Of a DNA stretch of 64,000 nt, positions 58,201-64,000 are shown piece by piece. Positions within the stretch are counted from its first letter, which is position 1. The number at the start of each line of letters is the position of its first letter. Below the pieces are notes generated by a model. The model was given only the letters and a program-made list of their open reading frames with translations. It ran no database searches and was not told the origin of the DNA. The position numbers and the translations under genes are program-made. Source of the stretch: Mytilus galloprovincialis (taxonomy: Eukaryota; Mollusca; Bivalvia; Mytilida; Mytilidae); contig NC_134851.1 of the NCBI RefSeq assembly GCF_965363235.1, positions 20,922,347 through 20,986,346 of the forward strand, in the 5' to 3' direction.

Positions 58201-59490
58201 AGGTTCAAAGAGTTTTTTAAACGAAAAAAAACACGAAAAACAAATCTTTATCTTAATCGATACGGCTTTACATTTTAGAAACAGAAAGAAAAAACTATTT
58301 TTTTCAGTTGTTTTTTTCTTTTTCTTTATCAATGTTTATACATTCCTTCATATGTTTTTTTTAAGTAACAAAACAAGATTTGTCTCATTAAAATTTACAG
58401 CTGCAATATTACTGTATGTGGAACTCCATCCAGAAACCTGTAACTGATCGTTGAAGTGTGATATTTAGATCAAGTTGAAATAATATGTCGGATGGATTAC
58501 CTTTTCACCAAATGCCAACTATTGTTTACATATAATGCATAGATATTCAAAAACAGGCCCTATTCTATACATGCTAAATATCTAACCGCTACACTGGAGT
58601 GTTAAGATGAGGTCAATGCCATTTGACATATAAGACACAGATATACAAGTACTTTTTGCAATTAATCAATTCATATACGAAAAAGTGTTTGAATCTAGGT
58701 GAAAATATGCCAATGAGGATAACGAACACTCGGTTGAATATAGGTTCTTTAATTTAAGGTCTCAGATAACAATCAACATAACGACGTAGTCATAACATAA
58801 ATAGCTTACAATATTATACACAATCATAAACTACTATAAATGCAAGTACAAAGAACGATAACTCTGACATGTCTATGAACAAGTACTTTTGTACAATATA
58901 ACATTCTAAGTATAATGATATTGTCATTGTCATGCACATCTATATTTTCTGTCTTACCTGTATTTGTTTATGCATCTCATCAACTTAATTGCAATACATA
59001 TTCTGTTCCGATCCATATTCATAATTCTACATGAATTCATAAATATTAGTAAATGAAGCAAAAAAATATAGTATTAAAATATCTACATGCAGCAACTATG
59101 AATAGTCTAGAAAGCAAAATAAGCAAATTACTAACTAAATAATAAACTACAAAACACAACTATTCGCTTAACTCAAGTACACTGCTAATTTGAAAGGCAA
59201 ACGATTATATGCAAATATCTAGATCAATCATTTCATGGTAACATCATCAAATACTACCCTGAAAATAAATAAGAATTTATCACTACTGTGTTTAGTGTTT
59301 AACATATGACCTCATAATATAAACACATAATAAACATACAAAATATTTTCCCTTAGATGCTAAAAAAAAGGTTATAAGAATTAGCATTTAAAACTACTTA
59401 TTTCTACACACGAAAACGCTTTCTTTCTGTTTTAATTTTTTTCACTTCATTATAATCTATTCACTACAAACCAGTAAAAGTCTGAAATGT
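58201..59490. other. Intergenic DNA, no gene seen
   Basis: Low-complexity AT-rich sequence. The 92-codon frame starting at 58169 covers a poly-T/poly-A stretch and is not supported by homology to the gene family or to repeats I recognise. Confidence 0.5.
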
Positions 59491-59492
59491 AA

Positions 59493-59590
59493 AAAAGAAG
59501 ATGTGGTATGATTGCCAATGAGACAACTGTCCACAAGAGACCAACAGGACACAGACATTAACAACTATAGGTCACCGTACGGTGGAATGG
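59493..59590 (+). repeat. GATTGCCAATGAG-type short repeat, partial
   Basis: GATGTGGTATGATTGCCAAT then AACAACTATAGGTCACCGTA. The copy stops where the tandem TACTCGAC array begins. Confidence 0.8.
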
Positions 59591-59597
59591 CCTATAT

Positions 59598-59845
59598 CTG
59601 TACTCGACTGTACTGATTTTTATTCGACCAGTCTGAATTGGTCTGAAATTTACTCGATATTACTCGACTGTAGTCTTAACCATACTTAACAGTCTGAACT
59701 TGTACTCAACCTTTACTCGACCAGTACTTAACCATGTGTTTGAACCATACTCGATCAAGTCTGAACCATACTCGACCTAGTTTGAACCATACTTGACCTA
59801 GTCCGAACCATATTTGACCAAGTCTTAACCAACCTTGACCTATGT
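59598..59845. repeat. Tandem array of about 22-bp TCTGAACCATACTCGACCTA units
   Basis: About ten imperfect units; the right half (59740-59830) is regular with TCTGAACCATACTCGACCTA and variants, and the left half is more irregular (TACTCGACTGTACTG, ATTCGACCAGTCTGAA). No coding frame spans it. Confidence 0.75.
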
Positions 59846-60600
59846 CTGTATCTCATCAATTTATGAACTAATTTCAACAACAGTTATTTCCTTTGGCTAG
59901 ATATTTTAACAACAGTTTGAAATCCAAAATGTATTTAATATAGCATTGAAACTAAAAGCATAATATTATCATCATCACAATATATATACAAGGTATATCA
60001 CCTTTAAAATAGAAATTAAAAAAAGGTGATCAAAGAACGTGATTTCTGGTCGGATTAAACAAATATGATGTAATAAATCTGGGATTAGTATAATATTCCC
60101 AAAATAGATTAAAAATTTTGGTTAAATGATTTTTTTTATTACATAATCATGTTCACATTGCATTATGTACATAAAAAAATACTAGAACTTTCGACCATTT
60201 ATATTTAAATATCTTAAATGGTATTCAAAATGTTTTAAATGTTTAAGATATATTTCATAGTTACTGGAAAATTTTCAACAAAAAAGTGTTCACTGCGTTA
60301 TTTACTAAACTCGACTGACACAATTAATACCAAGCTTGAGTTAGTATTGCAAGGAAATAATATAGAGAACAATTTCCAATTAAATCACTCGCTCCTGAGG
60401 TCTCATAGTAATATGATTTCCTCCAGTGCGACAAGACGTAGCGGGTCAAACCAAAGATTTTAAATTTGGTATGTCCTGCTTCGCCGCTATTCATGCGTCA
60501 TTATAGAGGTAAAAGCAATGACTTGTCGTTGCCAGATTAAATAAAAGACCTTAACATTGACATATGCTACTTCTACCATAAGCTCACAGCATTTAGAATA
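59846..60600. other. Intergenic DNA
   Basis: About 60370-60540 resembles the 3' flanks of C and H (GGGTCAAACCAAAGATTTTA; GCGTCATTATAGAGGTAAAA). The 74-codon frame at 60239 is not supported as a gene. Confidence 0.45.
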
Positions 60601-62150
60601 AAGACTAGAAAAAAGAGGCAAAGAATAGAGAAGTGTGGTTATAAAATATAAAAAATAGAGCGTAATAGGCGAAATAAATAAAGGATAGAGAAAAATTGTC
60701 TAAATATATAGAATAATGATATAAAGTACCCCCACCCATACCCTCATATATGTCAATAGACGGTAAATAGATATCCGTGTAAACCGACCGCTTCGACTGT
60801 GTTTTCAGTTTATTTATAAACATTTTTTCGTTATTATAAAATCATCCTTCCGAAAACATTTTTACTTCATTCCATATTTATGTTTAAAGTTATAATTTTT
60901 AATGTGAATAAATCCCATGCTACATCGATCTAAACGTCACAGTCTGATGCATATTTAGCACAATGGGGGAAAAAACTAGTGAATAAAGAATTGATTTTAA
61001 GTTATTTATAACACCTAGATGTTTAAAACGGTAGGTTATTTATTCATGTAAATCTTGCAATCGACTAATGTAAATATCACCATTTATACAGATTTGTACT
61101 TTAAGAAAACATGTGAAAATGATTTGATTGACTGTGGGATCATTGGTTAATGTCCAGTGGATTATGTTTTATACTAATTGAGGACGATATAATGGGTTAA
61201 TAGTTTCTGCGGAATGTACTTCACTAGAGCGAGACACTACACAAGTCAAATATTTATGTTCTCTCGCACAAGGGGATTTTGCACTGGAACACATTTCAAC
61301 CTTTCGTGACGTCTAGGGGTAAGTATATTAATAATGCATAAAAAAGAGACATCACATGATGTGTATATAAGAAATCATTTAAATAAACAACTTGTTGTAA
61401 TAAACCGACACGCAACATGAATCTGATTTAAAACATGCAATTTAACAAGGTAATAGCTCACTGTAAGAAATTTCAACCTGTTTCGATACGTTTACGTTCA
61501 ACAGTTAATATTTCATACATATCCTAGACGACAACATATAAACATGAAAGGTACGTTCGGAATAGTTATGGCGCCCCCGGAGGCTTGTCAACGTGCTATC
61601 GCACAATCAATCTCCGTCACAGAGTTATCTTCTTTCGTAAATGCTTCGCAAGACTTCACTTAATAATCGAATATTTTCTTCATTTGCCCCTTTTTATAAT
61701 TATACATCACAAAACAGATATGTGTGATCTAAATACATAATTATTCTATTTTAGAAATTGCATTGAAGTCGAATGATTGATTGTTTAAAGTATCCATGGC
61801 CACTGTCGTATACATCAAATTTATAACAATTGTGAAACCTTTTCAAATAATTTCCCAAGAAACTTTTTCAATGAGTTTTAAAATTAATACAGCAAAAATA
61901 CACACTGCATACATTCATCAATAAATAAAAATAATAATTATACTCTTACATCTAATCACAGCGCTTCATAGTTGATTTTCCACACGCGCCTTGGGAACAC
62001 ATAAGGCCAACCTAAAACCAAGAAAATGTAACGAAATTTAGATTGGAACGGATATGATCTATGTGTCGGTGATTGTCTTGAACGGCAAACGGTCACTGCA
62101 AGACATTTAACCTACCCGGACACTTCCTGTCGTCCAGAGGTTAAATGTCA
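60600..62150. repeat. 5' part of the I-block duplication of the E locus
   Basis: Collinear with 31620-33150, uninterrupted by the short repeat found in E. It includes the gene-A-like block at 61320-61420 (ATTAATAATGCAT ... TAAACCGACACGC). Confidence 0.7.
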
Positions 62151-62215
62151 TGCATATTCAAGACTACATAATATTATTATACCTTGTGTTTTACTAGATC
62201 GATCCACTACACACA
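62150..62215 (+). promoter_or_regulatory. Conserved upstream block of gene I
   Basis: GCATATTCAAGACTACATAA, then TATTATTATACCTTGTG, then TTTTACTAGATCGATCCACT. It is the intact form of the block that is split at the E locus, about 340-400 bp before the start codon. Confidence 0.5.
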
Positions 62216-62256
62216 TTTAAAACCACTTATCTTTGTGTGAAACTGAACAAACCATC

Positions 62257-62484
62257 ATGGAGTACTTTTCTCATCAAAATGGAACACATATACCTGTGTG
62301 GGTAACAGTCACTTGCAGACATATATATATATTACCGAAAATATTATGGCGTCTCACAAACCAAATTTTTGCGCTGATTGTATCAACCAATACAAAATCG
62401 AACTGGAATCTTAAATTGTATTACAAGTATTGCAGTTTGTTACAAATTGAACTTAAACTGTATCATTTTTGTTATTTACTATAG
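62257..62484 (+). other. Short frame upstream of gene I, counterpart of 34247-34501
   Basis: Reads M-E-Y-F-S-H-Q-N-G-T-H-I then an 11-residue stretch missing in the E copy, then T-N-T-K-S-N-W-N. It terminates at the TAG of the acceptor-like TTTACTATAG before the presumed 5' untranslated exon of I. Leader exon, uORF or noncoding flank cannot be told apart. Confidence 0.3.
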
Positions 62485-62548
62485 CTGATGAACCGATGAA
62501 TCATCGAGTCAGAACAGAAGTGAAAGACAAGAAAGCCAGCACGAGTGA

Positions 62549-63128
62549 ATGATGTTCGACATTTTTTCATTCAACTTTTCTGAAAGTTTCGTTGAAAATG
62601 TACATCTGTCCTGCATATTACTTTTTCTGGTTTTGGGAATGCTCATTCTTATATTATTTCTATCGACATTCTTAAAGTATGACCACACAAATTCACACAG
62701 TTTATTCCTCGCTTTGTTTATCGGATTCATTCAGCAAAGTTTTGTGTCAATGAACTGGCTAAAATCAACATATCATCTAGATGGAATTACTGAGTTCGTG
62801 TTCGATTGGTACACTTTTCCTGTTGCCTGTTTTATATTGACTTTTGGAGTGGTGTGTATGACTGAAATTTCAAAAGAGGAGTTTAGAACAAAAATATTCC
62901 AAAATGGAGTTTTCATTTCAACGGTTTTGTTGCTAGTTTTTGGAATTGGTGTTTACGGTTTCAATAACCAAGATGCAAATTATAGCCAAGTAAAGTTTAA
63001 CAAACCTGAATTAGGCAATATGATAACAATCGTGAGTTATGCTTTAGAATATGTGTTAGTTTTTGCTCCACTTACTGTGATTCTGCTCTGGAACATGAAG
63101 GGATGTGTTCTCATTAAAGATCAAAAAG
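62549..63128 (+). CDS. Gene I exon 1: subfamily-1 membrane protein, segments 1-5
   Basis: 193 residues plus one base, M-M-F-D-I-F start as in E (about 15 substitutions between them). Five hydrophobic segments, W-L-K-S-T, T-E-I-S-K-E-E-F, E-Y-V-L-V-F-A-P and the phase-1 donor AAAAAG|GTAAAT after D-Q-K are present. A short upstream frame overlaps the start at TGATG. Its 5' flank is the most complete of the E/I pair. Exon 2 must lie beyond the window, so completeness cannot be judged. Confidence 0.78.
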
Positions 63129-63172
63129 GTAAATATATGTCGATTTCTTTATACGTATATATATGAAGGTCT

Positions 63173-63568
63173 AGATGGTACATAGCTACTTTTGTACAAG
63201 TAATCTTGATGAACAATTCTAAAGATGCATATCAAATATACATCTGTAAAACTGTATATAAACTGTACACATGTAAAGCTTTATATAAACTGTGGATAGA
63301 TATCGTATTACACAAGGTGCAGTGGTAGTATCTATATGTGTAGCTTATACACAGATTTAACAATGTGCAGTTAATGTACAATTTTACAGAGTTGCAGTTT
63401 ATATACAGCTTTAAAAATGTACAGTTTATATACAGTTTTACAGATGTACAGTTCTTATACAGCTTTACAGCAATAAAGTTTATTTGCAGCTTTACAGATG
63501 TACATTTAATATGCATCTCTAGAACTGTTCATCAAGATTACTTGTTCTAAAGTAGCTATGAACCATCT
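63173..63568. mobile_element. Foldback element with internal tandem repeats, after exon 1 of I
   Basis: Same element as 35592-36008: inverted ends AGATGGTACATAGCTACTTT and, inverted, AGATGGTTCATAGCTACTTT, with TGTACAGTTTATATACAGCT-type units between. Several units differ in number from the E copy. The frames on both strands at 63232-63550 are repeat translations. Confidence 0.8.
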
Positions 63569-64000
63569 TAATATTTTTCAAATACAATAAAAAAAAAAGA
63601 GAAAAGTAACGGAAACGTTCTTGTGTTTCCTTATACATGAAAACAAGGTAAATAAAGGCAACAGTGGTATACCGCTGTTCGAAGGTCATAAATCGATTGA
63701 GAAAAAACAAATCTGGATTACAAGCTCAAACTGAAGTTAACACAATAAGTGGGAGGAAAACAACGAAACAACAGATATATAAATAAATAACTCGATTCTG
63801 CTAATTTGAATATGTCCGAGGGATTAAAGAAATCTGTATTAAAAACTGGCGCGAATATCATATCAAGCAAAATTGTGTTCCCAATATTCTATATGCACCA
63901 ATTCTGTGATACTTGCACCTACACTTTCTCTCTACAAACCGATATATATGCATAACAAATTTACCCAACATTTAAGCTTATGAATTCTATTGAAAAACTT
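63569..64000 (+). other. Start of the gene I intron
   Basis: Collinear with 36009-36430 and then 36615-36650 of E, without the inverted repeat that E has at 36430-36615. The window ends inside the intron. Confidence 0.6.

Noticed and set aside
58169-58447. 92-codon frame downstream of K
   Set aside because: It is built on poly-A and poly-T runs after a decayed exon, with no family motif.

Overview
This window looks like nuclear DNA of a marine bivalve, most likely a mussel (Mytilus-like). It is AT-rich, has no bacterial-style gene packing and carries spliced genes. Its interspersed repeats are ones I associate with mussel genomes: the GACGAAACGCGCGTCTGGCG family, the GTGGTATGATTGCCAATGAG family, the cacgaaa/GGATTTCGTGGG family and 5'-truncated LINE tails. 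The species is inferred from these repeats and was not tested by a search.

The only convincing host genes are a tandem, mostly plus-strand array of one gene family that I do not recognise. Each full member has two coding exons. Exon 1 (about 193-213 codons, five hydrophobic segments) ends in a phase-1 donor at a conserved QQ/QK-G position. Exon 2 (about 92-99 codons, two hydrophobic segments) opens with a C-x2-C motif. Joined, they predict a 291-313 residue seven-pass membrane protein with GPCR-like topology by the positive-inside rule, but without a DRY or NPxxY motif.

Layout, using letters of my own. Gene A (6977-10711) and gene B (18134-22358) are near-identical subfamily-1 copies inside a segmental duplication (about 1.4-12.5 kb versus 15.5-24.1 kb). 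Gene C (25252-28373, subfamily 2) follows, then a 1.6-kb DNA transposon. At 31.6-42.4 kb there is a rearranged locus: a truncated exon-1 duplicate (D), an intact exon 1 (E), a 3.2-kb insertion carrying an antisense orphan exon 1 (F), and a clipped exon 2 15 bp past that insertion. Gene G (44157-47514) is the palindromic partner of F, in a 2.3-kb near-identical inverted repeat. Gene H (47956-51332) abuts the 3' flank of G without a promoter region, and its exon 2 is broken by a retroelement. J (54054-57952) and K (about 58.1 kb) are decayed copies. Exon 1 of gene I starts at 62549; its exon 2 lies beyond the window.

The remaining sequence is introns and intergenic DNA full of retroelement tails, hairpin MITEs, tandem arrays and duplicated blocks. 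The locus reads as an active birth-and-death cluster: intact genes (A, B, C, G, probably I), doubtful ones (E, H), orphan exons and pseudogenes. Intact copies differ more in amino acids than in silent sites, notably in exon 2 of A versus B. A conserved upstream block suggests shared regulation.
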